A stretch of 64,000 bases of DNA from Anas platyrhynchos (GCF_047663525.1 NC_092603.1:227501-291500), one strand, 5' to 3'. Shown: positions 13,101 through 26,914, counted from the first letter of the stretch. Translations and numbers: made by a program. The notes: generated by a model not told the origin, from the sequence alone.

Positions 13101-14884
13101 CCCTTCCCCTGACCCCCCCCCCCCAAATCCCTGCTCCCCCCCCCCAAGGGAGCCCCCAAGCCCCCCCCATCCCTATACCACCCCCAATGACCCCCCCCCA
13201 CCCCTGCTCCCCCCCCAGCAGCAGGCTCGGGGGGGGGGGAATGCTTGGTGTCGGGGGGGGTGAGGGGCTGTAGTGCCCCCCCCTCACACCGTGCCCCCCC
13301 CCTGTTGCCCCCCCCCCAGTTCTGCTGGCAGGAACCCCGATGCGGAGGCGGCGATGGAGCAGCTGCTGGGGGCCGCCCGCGCCCTCCGGGGGCTGAGGCA
13401 GCAACACGGGGTCACCCGCGGCCGGCCCCCATGTGAGGGGGGGGCATGGGGGGGGCGGGGGGGTGAATGGGGGGGGTAAGGGGGGGAATGGGGGGGGTAA
13501 GGGGGGGTGAGGGGGCATGGGGGGGGGCTGGGAGGGAGCCTGGGGCTGTTATAGGGGGGCATGGGGGAGTTATGGGGTGTCTGGGGGGGTCCTGGGGGGG
13601 TCCTGGGGGGGTTCTGGGGGGCTCTGGGGGAGTTATGGTGTCTGGGGGGGGTCCTGGGGGGGCTCTGGGGGTTTCGGGGGGTTATGGGGGGTTTTTTGGG
13701 GTGTCTGTGGGGGTGTCCCTGCCCGGGGGGGGCTCTGACACCCCCGTCCCTGTTCCCCCCCCCCAGGCTTCCTGCAGTGCCCCCCCGGGCCGTGGGTGCA
13801 GTGGTTGCAGCGGGGGGGGGCGCTGCTGCGGGCGCTGGGCTCGGTGGGGGCCGTGCGGGTGCTGGGGGAGGGGGAGCGGCCCCCCCGGCTGCGCCGTCGC
13901 CGTCGCCTCCGAGCACTGCACGGTGCACCTCCTGCTGCCGGTGAGGGGGGGCGCGGGGGGGGGCAACCCCTTGGGGGGGGGCTGAGCTCCGGGGGGTCCT
14001 GAACCCCCTTTGGGGGGGTCCTGAGCCCCCTTGGGGGGGGGCTGGGGGGTCCTGAACCCCCTTGGGGGGGCTGGGGGGGGCCTGAGCCCTCGGGGGGGGG
14101 GCTCTGAACAATGGGGGGGGCAAAATGGGGTCTGGGGGGGGCTGAATCCCTCTGGGGGGGGCCTGAACCCTTTGGGGGGGTCCTGAACCCCCTTTGGGGG
14201 GGCCCTGGGGGGGTCCTGAACCCTTTGGGGGGGGGCTCTGAACAATGGGGGGGGGCAAAATGGGGTCTGGGGGGGCTCTGAGCCCTCTGGGGGGGTCCCA
14301 GCCCCATGGGGGGGTCCCAGTCCCTTTGGGGGGGGGGGGTCTCTTTCGGGGGGGGGTGCTCCCATTCCCCTGGGGTCTCCCATCCCTTCTGGGGGTCTCG
14401 CTGCCCATTGGGGGGGGGGGTCTCTGAGCCGTGCCCCCCCCCAGGGCCCGCCGGCCCCCCCCTGGAGCTGGAGCGTTTGGGGGCGCGGCGCCAGGAGCTG
14501 GAGCGGCTGCGGGGGCGGCTGCTGGAGCGCCGGGGGGGGCCGGCTACGCGCAGAAGGTGCCCCCCCACGTGCAGGAGGCCGATGCTGCCAAGGTGGGGGC
14601 CTGGGGGGGGGAATTGGGGGATGGGGGGGGGGGTCCTGGGGGGAATCCTGGGGTTGGGGGGATCCTGGGGGGGTTCTGGGGGGCTGGGGGGGGGCCTGGG
14701 GGGCTGGGGGGGGGCCTGGGGGGGTCCGGGGGGGCTGGGGGGGGGGTCCGGGGGGGCTGGGGGGGTCATTGGGAGCTATGGGGGGGTCCCCAAATCACCC
14801 CCCCTCCCCCCCCAGCTGGCGCAGACGGAGGCGGAGCTGCAGAAGGTTCTGGAAGCGGAGGAGCTGCTGCGGGGGGGGCGCTGA
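1180..14884 (+). CDS. VARS1: Valine-tRNA ligase, cytosolic
   Basis: Class I aminoacyl-tRNA synthetase that charges tRNA-Val; in animals it binds the eEF1 complex through an N-terminal GST-like domain. About 30 exons read by eye: 1180-1508, 2171-2321, 2394-2548, ~2572-2689, 2936-3015, 3114-3214, 3460-3584, 4171-4335, 5119-5200, 5296-5414, 5631-5738, 5832-5935, 6569-6659, 6749-6873, 7187-7290, 7794-7952, 8309-8399, 8859-8964, 9266-9336, 9811-9936, 10018-10122, 10207-10275, 10365-10443, 10885-11012, 11926-12080, 12522-12860, 13320-13432, 13767-13940, 14445-14592, 14816-14884. The GST-like domain is in exons 1-3, a Lys/Glu linker in exon 4, the HLGH signature at 3535-3546 and KMSKS at 10057-10071. 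The anticodon-binding region is in exons 24-26 and a C-terminal coiled coil in the last two. Length and exon order follow the vertebrate gene. Several exons (for example 1, 11 and 29) need a one-base slip at a G run to stay in frame. An acidic insert lies in exon 26. Confidence 0.97.
1515..2045 (+). repeat. G-rich minisatellite in VARS1 intron 1
   Basis: Tandem array of a unit of roughly 20-25 bases with core GGGGGGCAATAAGGGG, alternating with GGGGGGCAGAAAGGGG. The plus strand carries near-continuous G runs, so it is a strong G-quadruplex candidate. The long proline-rich frames on the minus strand here are shadows of the repeat. Confidence 0.85.
3588..4165 (+). repeat. CCCCATAG / CCCCACATCC minisatellite in VARS1
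   Basis: A short array of TAGCTGCCCCA units passes into CCCCACATCCCCTGC units, filling the intron between the HLGH exon and the next exon. The plus strand is C-rich here, opposite to most other VARS1 introns. The TATGGGG core in reverse complement recurs in other introns of the window. Confidence 0.85.
4338..4860 (+). repeat. CCCCACAGAGA minisatellite in VARS1
   Basis: About 500 bases of a repeated 11-12 base unit, ACCCCACAGAG, with higher-order blocks: a segment of more than 100 bases near 4350 recurs near 4700. The donor of the preceding exon abuts the array. From 4860 to 5110 the intron continues with degenerate CATAGATCC- and CACCCCATAG-type sequence. Confidence 0.85.
5936..6568 (+). repeat. 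GGAGGGGCCTGGAGGG minisatellite in VARS1
   Basis: Tandem array of GGGGCGGGGCCTGGAGGGA-like units filling a single intron. The GGGCGGGGC core is the same family seen at 19026-19640, 23890-24540, 51260-51770 and 54900-55150. Confidence 0.85.
7291..7793 (+). repeat. GGCTATGGGGC minisatellite in VARS1
   Basis: Array of GGCTATGGGGCGG-like units of about 14 bases with a TATGGGG core. It occupies the whole intron between the exons ending at 7290 and starting at 7794. The next intron (7953-8308) holds the same core mostly in reverse complement (CCCCATAGCTGGGG). Confidence 0.85.
8400..9810 (+). repeat. Three different G-rich arrays in consecutive VARS1 introns
   Basis: 8400-8858 repeats GGGGTCCCTATGGGGC. 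8965-9265 repeats GGCACTGGGAGGGTGCTGG. 9337-9810 repeats TCTCAGGATTTGGGGGGG. Each intron has its own unit although only short exons separate them, so each array seems to have arisen locally. Confidence 0.8.
10444..10884 (+). repeat. CCCCAAATAACCCCCCTGGA repeat in VARS1
   Basis: A C-rich array with a unit of about 20 bases that becomes degenerate toward 10880. It starts directly after the donor at 10444. Confidence 0.8.
11013..11925 (+). repeat. Exon-edge tandem array in VARS1 (acceptor side)
   Basis: Five copies precede the true exon at 11926. Each carries a polypyrimidine/ATAG acceptor and the first ~36 bases of that exon (GTCC, then GGCCGC..GGGGCTGGCGGAGCGCTGG), then diverges into GGGGCTGTGTGGGGCTGG filler. 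Exon-like starts are at 11105, 11273, 11397, 11529 and 11705, with the real one at 11926. Spacing is 124-221 bases. Only the last copy continues into conserved VARS1 coding sequence. Confidence 0.9.
12081..12521 (+). repeat. GGGGGTCATGGGGGCGTGG repeat in VARS1
   Basis: G-rich array with a unit of about 20 bases. It changes to less regular G-rich sequence after 12240 and ends at the acceptor of the exon at 12522. Confidence 0.8.
12861..14444 (+). repeat. C-rich and G-rich arrays in last VARS1 introns
   Basis: 12861-13240 is C-rich (CCCCCCCAAGGGACCCCC type). 13433-13766 and 13941-14444 are G-rich, the latter with a TCCTGAACCCCCTTTGGGGGG unit. Three short coding exons sit between them. 14593-14815 is a further G-rich GGGGGGCCTGGGGGG run. 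Confidence 0.75.
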
Positions 14885-14935
14885 GACCCCCCCGGACCCC
14901 CCCCCTGTGTGTCCCCCCCCCCCCCATTAAAGGCG

Positions 14936-14941
14936 TTCTCA
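14936..14941 (+). terminator. VARS1: VARS1 poly(A) signal
   Basis: ATTAAA, 52 bases after the TGA at 14882-14884, in an otherwise C-rich 3' UTR. It is the only A/T-rich hexamer nearby, implying a very short 3' UTR. Confidence 0.75.
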
Positions 14942-15039
14942 GCACCCGGAGCTGCTCCTGGGGGCGGGGCCAGGGCGGGGGGGCGGGGCTGGGGGCGGGG
15001 CCTCGTTGCCTGGCAACGGGAGGGGGCGGGGCTTAGGGA

Positions 15040-15485
15040 GGGGCCTGAGGCCCAGTGCTCCCAGTACCTCCCAGTGCCCCCCAGTACCTCCCAGTGCGTC
15101 CTGTACTTCCCAGTACAGCCCAGTGGCACCACCTCCCAGTACTTCCCAGTGCTCCCAGTATGTCCCAGCGCCCCCCAGTACCTCCCAGTATGGCCCAGTA
15201 CAGCCCAATACCCCCCAATACCCACCAGTGCTCCCAGTATGACCCAGTACCCTCCAGTGCTTCCCAGTACCTACCAGTACAGCCCAGTATCCCCCAGTAC
15301 CTCCCAGTGCTCCCAGTACAGCCCAGAGGCACCACCTCCCAGTACTTCCCAGTGCTCCCAGTATCTCCCAGTACCCCCCCAGTACCTCCCAGTGCTCCCA
15401 GTACAGCCCAGAGGCACCAACTCCCAGTACTTCCCAGTGCTCCCAGTATGTCCCAGTAACCCCCCAGTGCCTCCCAGTGCCCCCC
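15040..15485 (+). repeat. CCCAGTACCTCCCAGTGC minisatellite, intergenic
   Basis: About 440 bases of a degenerate unit of 9-18 bases with core CTCCCAGT between VARS1 and DDAH2. Two longer blocks (15120-15160 and 15320-15360) are near-identical. The reverse complement core ACTGGGAGG also builds the VARS1 intron array at 8965-9265, and the same sense core builds a BAG6 intron array at 55490-55970. Confidence 0.85.
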
Positions 15486-16327
15486 CCCCGCTCCCCCTCC
15501 CCCCGCCGCCAGCTGGGACCAGGGGGCGTGGCCCAGGCCCCCCCTGACCCCGCCCCCCGGGGGTCGCCGCCAGGCCCCGCCCCCGCCGCGCAGACAATGG
15601 GGGGGGGGAGGGGGGAGGGGGCGCCGCGGGGGCTGCCGGGAAGGCGGAGGACCCAGGCGGGAGGACCCGGCCCGAGCGCGGTGCGGGGGGGGGGGGGGTA
15701 ATTAACGAGGGGGGGGTAATTAGGGGGGGTAATTAGCGGGGGGGTTAATTGGGGGGGCAGGGGGACTGCGGGTGGCAGCCACGGGGCTCGGGGGGGGGGG
15801 GTGGGGCTGGGGGCGGGGTTGGGGCTGGGTTTTGGGGTTAAAAGCGGGGATTTGGGGGTTTGGGGTCAGAGCCGGGGGGGGGAGGTCAGGGGTCAGGGGT
15901 TGGGGGCGGGGTCAGGGTCAGGTCAGGGGTGGGTTTTGGGGTCATTGTTGGGGTTTTGGGGTTGGGGTCAGGGGTTGGGGTCAGGGGCGGGGCCCTCACC
16001 CCCCCCCCTTCCCCCCCCTCCAGGCCCCGGACCCCCCTGCCCACAGCATGGCGAGCTGAGGACCCCCCCCAGGACCTCCTGAGACCCCCCCCAGGATCCC
16101 CAAAGCCCCTCAGTGACCCCCCAGGACCCCCAAAGCCACTTGGTGACCCCCAGAACCCCCCAGGGACCCCCAAGACCCCCCCAGGACCCCCAAAGCCATT
16201 TTGGGACCCCCTGAAGGACCCCCCAGGACCCCCCAGGACCCCCCAGGACTCCCCCGGGACCCCCCAAGACCCTCCCAGGACCCCCCAGACCCCTCCCAGG
16301 ACCCCCCCCCAGGACCCCCCCAGGGCC
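15486..16327 (+). promoter_or_regulatory. DDAH2: DDAH2 upstream region and 5' UTR
   Basis: 15490-15680 is CpG-rich with GGGGCGTGG and GCCCCGCCCC GC boxes. 15690-15760 is a short TAATTAGGGGG repeat. 15790-15990 is G-rich, followed by an acceptor (ccccctccag, ending at 16022). 16023-16327 is a likely untranslated exon made of CCCCCAGGACCCCCAAAGCC repeats running into the DDAH2 ATG. The promoter is probably in the CpG part; that is inferred. Confidence 0.5.
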
Positions 16328-19645
<3,318 letters not shown>

Positions 19646-20031
19646 CTTGTGCAGGACCCCCCCAAGACCCTCTGGGAGCCCCCCTGGGACCCCTCCCAGA
19701 TCTTGGGACCCCCCCAGGACACTCCTGGCCCCCCCAGATCTTTTCTGCCCCCCCCAGATGTAAAAGACCCCCCTGGAATTCCCCCAGGACCCACTGGTCC
19801 CCCCCCCAGAGCTTTGGGACCCCTCCAGGGCTCCCAGACACCCAGGAGCCCCCCGGAGCCTCTGGGACCCCCCCGAGAAGAACCCTGGAAGCCCCAGGAC
19901 CCCCCCAAGATGTCTGGGACCCCCCCCCAGTCCTTTGCCCCCCCCCCACTGGTGCTGCCCCTCCCTGGGGCTGCTTTTACTTGGGGGGGCCCTGTAGCTG
20001 CCCCCCCCTCATTATTTCAGCTTGGCTCACT

Positions 20032-20037
20032 AATAAA
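20032..20037 (+). terminator. DDAH2: DDAH2 poly(A) signal
   Basis: AATAAA in a locally A/T-richer, non-repetitive stretch (19990-20090) that looks like ordinary 3' UTR. Confidence 0.75.
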
Positions 20038-20160
20038 GGCTGAACCGTTGGGGGGGCACTCTGGCCATGATTTCAAGAATTACCCCTTATTTAACCCCCC
20101 CCCCCTTTTCTCCCCTCTCTGTGCCCCCCCACAGACGCCGTGGCACCAGTACCAAAAATA

Positions 20161-20166
20161 CCTTTA
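20161..20166 (-). terminator. ABHD16A: Possible ABHD16A poly(A) signal (AGTAAA)
   Basis: Minus-strand AGTAAA about 100 bases past the ABHD16A stop. It is a recognised variant hexamer; no canonical AATAAA is nearby on this strand. It would place the DDAH2 and ABHD16A 3' ends within about 130 bases of each other. Confidence 0.4.
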
Positions 20167-20267
20167 CTCCGTGCTGGGGGGGGGGGAATGAGGGATTTTG
20201 GGGCGGGGGGGGCAATGTCTAGGGCGGGGTGCGGGACTGGGGGGGGGGCACGACGGGGGGTGCGGGC

Positions 20268-23200
20268 TCAGGGCAGGCGGAAGGCGTGGGGGGGGAGGGG
20301 GGGTGCAGTGCGAGGCCTCGAAGTTCTGCAGGTGCTTCTGTGCCTGGGGGGGCGATTCAGGGTTAATTACACGGGGGGGTGTAATTAAGGAGGGGGGGGG
20401 TAATTAAGGCAGGGGGGTGCTAATTAGGGCCCCCCCACCCCTTACCAGAAAGGGCAAGGCCTGGCGCTGCTCCACGCCATCTCCTCGCTTTTGGGGGGGG
20501 GGAGCGTTAATTGGGGGCTGTGGCCCCCCCCCCAGCCCCCTGCCCCCCCCCCCCCCCGGTGCCCCCCCCGCGCTCACCCAGGCTCCAGGGGAAGGGAGCA
20601 GCGCGCTGAGCGGCGAAGCCCCCCAGGGTGGCCTCGCACCAGGCCTCGTCCAGCCCCACGCGCCGCAGCACCGCGCCCTAAATGGGGGGGGCGTGGGGGG
20701 GTGGGGGGCACCTCCTGGGTACCCCCCCCCCCGAGGGAGAGGGGGATGGGGGGAGGGGATTGGGGGAAGGGGGGTGAATGGGGGGGGTGGATGGGGGCGT
20801 GTTCCGGTGGGGGAGATTTGTGGTGTGGGGGCTGCAGGAGGCGGAGTTCAAGGATCTGGGAGGTCCAGAGCCAATGGGTCTGGGGAGAGTTAATGGGTGA
20901 GGGGAGAGTTAATGGAGTATAGGGGGGTCCCAAAAGGGGTTGGGGGGCATCCCAATGGCGTGGGGGGGTTAGTGGGGTCTGGGGGGGTCCCAATGGGGTC
21001 TGGGGGGGTCCACAAAGAAGGGGTCCAGGGGGGTCTGGGGGGGGGTTAATGGGGTCCGGGAGGGCTCCTTTCCCCGCGGGGAGAGCAGCTCTCCCTCTCC
21101 TCGGGGCGGGGGGTGGGGAAGAGGACAGCTCTGGCCCACAGGGCGCCCTCATCCGGGCCATGACTCGGTGCCTGGGGGGGGCGGGGTCCGACCCCCACCT
21201 CAAGGAGCCCCCCCGTGCCCCCCCCTCACCGGGTGCTGGGCGCAGCTTCAGCAGGCGTGGCTGCCCGCAGACTGGGAGGCAGGGTGTCCTGGGGACCCTG
21301 GGGGGGGGGGGGTGTGTATAAATTTTGGGGAGGAAGGTCACACAGGGGGGACCTCCACCCCCACACCCAAACTTCACCCCCACCCCAATTTTCCCCCCAC
21401 TAACGTGGTAGTGATGATCTCGTCCGTCGTCCTCCTCACAGCACGGGGCCCTCATCCTTCCTTTAGGAGTGGGGGTTCTGCTTGTTCTGGGAGGGGGGGT
21501 GAGCACAATAGCAGCCCCCAACATCTTGGGGGCCCCACCTGCAGAGCTGCTCCCATTTGTTGAGGTTGAGGTGCTCCCGCACCGTGCGCGTCACCAGCTC
21601 CCCTGCGCCATGACGGGGGGTTAATTAATAATGGGGGGGTTAATTAGCAAAGGGGGGGGGTGATTAATAAATGGGGGGGTCGGGGGGGGGAGGTGAGGGA
21701 CTCGCGCAGCTGCCCGGCAGCACCTTGAGGGCCAGGGGCACCAGGTGATCGAAGGAGGCGTCGAGCACCAGGGCCCCGATCTCGGGGTACGACATCGCCG
21801 CCCACGTGGCTGGGGGTGGGGGGGGGCAATTTTAACCCCGGGGGGGGGTCGTGGAGCCCCCCCCACCTCACGGCCCCCCCTCGTACCGGTGAAGCCGCCG
21901 ATGGACCAGGCGTGTAGCACCGAGGCACGTCGCCCGGGCCGAGCCGGAGGCGTGGGGCGGGTGCTCCACATCCATGGTGGCGTTGGCCTCGCTCTCCGGC
22001 CGCGGCGCCCCCCTCCCTGGGGGGCGGGGGGAGTTTTTGGGGTGGGGGTGGGAAAAAAAATTCCACAGCGGGGGGCGGGAGGGTCCTCACCGTGCTGCCT
22101 GCAGAAGCCGGGTGCCCGGGCCCAGGAGAAGACGGGGTCTCCTCCGGCTGGGCGGGGGGAAGGATTATACCCCCCCCCCGGTGGAGTAGAGCACTAAAAA
22201 ACACCCCCAAATTAAAAGGCCCCCCCGAAAATAGAATCCCAAAAAAAGAAGAATCCCCCAAAAAAACAAAGAGCCCCCAGAAGACAAAGAGCCCCCCTAA
22301 AGAGGAATGCCCCCAGGTGTGGGGGGGGGCATGAAAATAAGGGGGGGCCTATGGGGTGGGGGGGTTGGGGGGATTGAGGGGGCACAATTGGGGGGGGGCA
22401 CAAATATGGGGGGGGCACACAAATTTGGGGGGGGGGGCTGTACCTTCCAGCGGCGTGGCCAGGCAGCCAGCCTCGTAGAGCCGGCGTTGCCCTCGCAGCA
22501 AAAATCACCTGGGGGGGGGTGTGGGGGGTTGGGGGGGGTCACGGTGATCTGCCCCAGCCCCCCCGCCCCCCTGGCCGCAGCTCTGCCCGCGGGGGCCGGG
22601 GGCCGGGCGCCGGTCGATGAACATGGTGTCGATCTCGTTGCCGTCGCAGGCCAGCAGCTTGGCGCGCCGCCCGCCGCACTGCGGGGGGGGGGTCCCCAAA
22701 TTTGGGGGGGGTCCCCAATAAATGGGGGGGGTCCCCACAAATTTAGGGGGTCCCCAATAAATGGGGGGGTCCCAATAAATGGGGGGGTCCCCTATAAATG
22801 GGGGGGTCCCCAATAAATAGGGGGGGTCCCCAATAAATGGGGGGGTCCCCAATAAATAGGGGGGTCCCCAATAAGTGGGGGGGTCCCAATAAGTGGGGGA
22901 GGGGTCCCCAATAAATGAGGGGGGGGTCCCCAATGAATGGGGGGGTCCCAATAAATGGGGGGGTCCCCAATAAATAGGGGGGTCCCCAATAAGTGGGGGG
23001 TCCCCAATAAATGGGGAGGGGTCCCCTATAAATGGGGGGTCCCCTATAAATGGGGGGGTCCCCTATAAATGGGGGGGGTCCCCGAATTTCAGGGGGTCCC
23101 CTATAAATGGGGGGGTCCCCAATGAATGGGGGTGTCCCCTATAAATGGGGGGTCCCCTATAAATGGGGGGGCCTCAATAAATGGGGGGGCCCCCAATAAA

Positions 23201-25925
23201 TGGGGAGGGGTCCCCAATAAATGGGGGGGTCCCCAATAAATGGGGGGGTCCCCAATAAATGGGGGGGTCCCCTATAAATGGAGGGCGTCAATAAATGGGG
23301 GGCCCCAATAAATGGGGGGGTCCCCAATAAACGGGGGGGTCCCAATAAATGGGGAGGGGTCCCCAATAAAGGGGGGGGTCCCAATGAATGGGGGGGGTCC
23401 CCATGAATGGGGAGGGGTCCCCAATAAATGGGGGGTCCCCAATAAATGGGGGGGTCCCCAATAAATGGGGGGGGTCCCCTATAAATGGAGGGGGTCCTCA
23501 ATAAATGGGGGGCCCCAATAAATGGGGGGGTCCCCAATAAACGGGGGGGGTCCCAATAAATGGGGGGGTCCCCAATAAGTGGGGGGGTCCTCAATAAATG
23601 GGGAGGGGTCCCAATAAATGGGGAGGGGTCCCCAATAAATAGGGGGGTCCCCAATAAATGGGGAGGGGTCCCCAATAAAGGGGGGGGTCCCAATGAATGG
23701 GGGGGTCCCAATAAATGGGGAGGGGTCCCCAATAAACGGGAGGGTCCCGGGGGACGACCATCACCTCCTCCACCAGCCGTGCCTGGCCCTGCAGCAGCAC
23801 CGGGAGCAGCGCGCGCTGCAGCAGCCGCACCGAGCCCGAAGGAGACGCCAGCGGCCGCCCCATGCCGGCAGGGAACAGGCTGCGGGCACGCCCAGGGGGC
23901 GGGGTGAGCGGGGACACGCCCACGAAGGGGGCGGGGCGGGGTCACCAAGGGACACGCCCACAGGGGGCGGGGTCAGCGGGGCCCGCCCATAAGGGGCGGG
24001 GGCAGGGAGGTGGACATAGAGGGGGAGGGGGTGGGGCCCCCTGAGGGTGGAGGCCCCGCCCACCAGCCCGCCTGGCCACGCCCACTTCCTTAAAAGGAAG
24101 CCATGGTGCCCCGCCCGTCCCACAGAAGGGGCGTGGCCTCAGGGAGCCCCGCCCACCCCGACCCTTCCAACTCCCTCAAGCCCCGCCCCCAGCTGCCACA
24201 CCCCACCAAGCCCCGCCCACCCACACCAAAGGGGCGTGGCCAGGGGAAACCCCTCCCCCCAATGAACTCCTGACCCCACCCCCGCCAAACGCCCTTTGCC
24301 CCACCTTTGACCCCCGCCCACCAAGACCCGACCCCCCTTCACCACCCACCACCAAGCCCCGCCCACCCACACCAAAGGGGCGTGGGCCAGTACGAAGCCC
24401 CGCCCCTCCACCCGCTCTCCCCCACCCACCCCATTCCCACAAACCCCTCCCCACACAAACCCCTCCCCCTTGGAGCCCCTCCCCTTGCCCACTCTTAGCC
24501 CCACCCCACTCCCATCCCCTCCGGCCCCGCCCGCCCTCTGGCCAACGAGCTGGCACGGCAGCTTCTTGAGGACCCCAGGACGCCGGCGGCCGCCCCTGAT
24601 CCTGCGGCGGGGAGGCGGCGGCCGCGCGGGGCACGGCCCGAGCCCCCCTGCGGGCGGGACGGGTCAGGCGGGGGGGCCCAAATCTCAGAGGAGGGTCCCA
24701 AAAATTTGGGGGGGGTCCCAAAAAGGCGGGGGGGGGGGGCACACCAGGGCCGCCCGGCGCTGTCCCAGCGGAAGTCCACGGGCCAGCTGCGGAAGTCGAA
24801 GGTGTAGGCGGCCAACTCCAGTACCGGAGGACCAAAGGGGGGGGGCGTTTCTAGGGCCCACCCCTCGCCCTCAGGGCCCCCCCCAGCCCCACGACGCCCC
24901 CACCTTGACCTACTGGGGGTGCCCAGGCGGTGGCTGTCCTCCAGCACCGTGATGAACTCCACGTACTGGGGGTTGCAGGCGCCCGGTGCCTCTTTCTGGG
25001 GGGGGGGGGTCTGGGTTGTTTTTTTTTTTTAAGGGGGGGGGGTCCTCAGGTTCGGCCCCCCCCCAGGTAAATTTGGGGTTTGTTGCCCCCCCCCCCCTCA
25101 CCCGCCACCTCGCAGGCAGGCGACGCCGGCCAGCAGCAGCAGCACGGTGGCGGCGCAGTGGGACAGGGGAACCACGCGGGACATGGTCCTGACCCTGGGG
25201 GGGGGGGGGGGGGGGGGGGGTTAACGGGGAGCCCCCCCGGCACGGGGAGACCCCCCACAATAAAAAGCCCCCCCCCCGCCCCCCGGTACCTTTGCGGTAA
25301 GAGGTGAAAGACGGCAAGGGAAACGTAAGCAGGAGGGAGATGGACCACAGCACCGAGGCCTGGGGCGGGGGGGGGTCAGCGGCACGGGGGGGGGCACCGA
25401 GGCCTGGGGGGGCACCGAGCCCCGGGGGGGGTCCCGCAGAGGGGTTTTGGGGGGTTTGGGGGGGTTTATGGGGCTCACCACGCGCCAGCACGCTGTCGTG
25501 CTGGCTTTCTACACTCCAGCCCCCGCGGTTGGTAGTACGAGTCCTGGGGGGGGGCAGGGGGTGAGACCCCCCCCTCCAGTGACCCCCCCCCCGTCCCCTC
25601 CGGCCCCCAGCCTGGTAACGCCCCCCAGACCCCTCCCCCTCCCGGTAACCCCTCCCAGCCCCTCCCCTCCCGTTATTTCCCCCTAGACCCCCCTCCCCAG
25701 TGCCCCCCCCCCTCCTCCCGGTCCTTCCCCAGACCCCCCCCGGTCCCGGTGTCCTCCCCCCGGCCCCTCCCCTCCCGGTGCCCGCCCCCCGGTGCCTCCC
25801 CCCCGGCCCCCCCCGCACCCAGCTGGCTCCCGGGCGCCTCCCCGCCCGGGCCCGACCCCCCCCGCCCGGGCGCGGTGCACGCGGTAGAGGCGCGGCCCCA
25901 GGACGCAGCTCAGCAGCTTCGCCAT
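20268..25925 (-). CDS. ABHD16A: Phosphatidylserine lipase ABHD16A
   Basis: Membrane alpha/beta-hydrolase (BAT5) that makes lysophosphatidylserine from phosphatidylserine in the ER. Exons, 5' to 3' on the minus strand: 25819-25925 (start MAKLLSCVLGPRLYRVHRAR), 25480-25541 (DSYYQPRGLE), 25290-25359 (ASVLWSISLLLTFPL, membrane segment), ~25102-25194 (ATVLLLLAGVACLRG, membrane segment), ~24903-24983, ~24757-24826 (TFDFRSWPVDFRW), ~24544-24650, 23765-23879 (LLPVLLQGQARLVEE), ~22570-22678 (AKLLACDGNEIDTMF), 22444-22508, 22091-22147, 21887-22016 (nucleophile elbow AWSIGGF), ~21701-21809 (LVLDASFDHLVPLALK), 21541-21612, ~21404-21478 (DEIITTT), ~21232-21292, ~21070-21171, 20578-20677, ~20446-20487, 20268-20343. 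Several exons need small slips at homopolymers. The gene is on the strand opposite to that expected from mammalian synteny. Confidence 0.95.
22685..23755 (+). repeat. GGGGTCCCCAATAAATGGGG minisatellite in ABHD16A
   Basis: About 1.07 kb, roughly 45 copies of a 22-26 base unit GGGGTCCCCAATAAATGGGG, with CTATAAATG and AATGAATG variants. It lies in one ABHD16A intron. Most units carry the hexamer AATAAA on the plus strand, antisense to ABHD16A. A higher-order block of about 220 bases repeats (compare 23200-23420 with 23430-23700). Confidence 0.93.
23885..24543 (-). repeat. GC-box-like CCCCGCCCAC repeats in ABHD16A
   Basis: Degenerate intronic array of GGGGCGTGGCC / CCCCGCCCACC units in both orientations. 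It belongs to the same sequence family as 5936-6568 and 19026-19645. No coding potential seen. Confidence 0.7.
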
Positions 25926-26235
25926 CGCCGCCGCCGGGAGCAGCCCGGCGCGGGGCGGCGCTTCCGGGGAGCGCGGGGGAGGAGGGACTTCCGGCCGCGC
26001 CACGGGGGCCGCAGCAGGGACGCCCGGCGGGCGCGGCGTAGGTGCATGGCCACGGGCGCCATCCCTTCGGGGCCGGCAGCGAGATGGACGGCGGCGGGGG
26101 GGGGGCGGTTGCCATGGGGACGGGGGGGGAGGAGGAATTGGCGGCTTAGGTTGCTAAACAGCCGGGAATGAGGGGAAAGGCGTGGGGGCACGGGGTCCTG
26201 GGCGTGGGGGGGGTCAGGGAGGGGCCCCTGCGTTC
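25926..26235 (-). promoter_or_regulatory. ABHD16A: ABHD16A CpG promoter
   Basis: CpG-dense sequence directly upstream of the ABHD16A ATG. It contains an X-box-like GTTGCCATGGGGAC (26108-26121), the motif also found in the GPANK1/CSNK2B and PRRC2A promoters. The start site is inferred. Confidence 0.5.
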
Positions 26236-26239
26236 TAGA

Positions 26240-26535
26240 AGGGGGAATTTACGTTAAATAAATACATTTATTTGCGTGTTTGTTTGCTTCTTTATTAATT
26301 TATTGTTTTAAAAGCAAAAAAATAATTAATTAATTAAAGGTTAAATAAATAAAGGTTGATTAATAAAGGTTAAAGGTTAAATAAATAAAGGTTAAATAAA
26401 TAAAGGTTAAATAAATAAAGATTAAATAAATAAATAAAGATTAACTAAAAAAAGGTTAAATAAATTAGGGTTAAGTAAATTAGGATTAAATGAATTAGGT
26501 ATAAAAATGTTCATTTAAAGGGTTAATTTGATTAC
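26240..26535 (+). repeat. TAAATAAAGGT AT-rich repeat
   Basis: About 290 bases of (TAAA)n and AGGTTAAATAAATAA units between ABHD16A and CSNK2B. It is strikingly AT-rich within GC-rich surroundings. 26590-26770 next to it is a unit of about 45 bases with ACCTGACTAAATGGCCCCAA. No gene is seen in 26236-26900. Confidence 0.85.
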
Positions 26536-26908
26536 AAAAGGAGGATGAAGAAATGGGGGGGGGCTCCCCAAAACACAGCCCCCCCAAAGTGCCCTGACCC
26601 CACAAAACCTGACTGAACACCCCAAAACCTGACTAAATGGCCCCAAAACCTCCCAAATACCCTGAAACTTCACTAAATGGCCCCAAATCCTCCCAAAACA
26701 TCCCCAAACCTGACTAAATGGCCCCAAATCCCCCCCAAAACTCTACCAAATGCCCCCAAACCACCCAAAATTTTGTCCCCCGCCCCCCACTCCCCAACAT
26801 CCCCCCGCCCCCCCTCCCCAGCCCCCCCCCACCATTTTGGGCCCCAGACCCACAAATCCCCCCCCCCAACAAAAACCACGACCCCCATTTTTCCTTTTCC
26901 TCCATTTT

Positions 26909-26914
26909 TTTATT
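26909..26914 (-). terminator. CSNK2B: CSNK2B poly(A) signal
   Basis: Minus-strand AATAAA about 97 bases after the CSNK2B stop codon. Confidence 0.75.

Noticed and set aside
26240-26535. AT-rich stretch as a transposon tail
   Set aside because: It is a simple TAAA/AGGTTAAATAA tandem repeat without terminal repeats, target duplications or coding remains.
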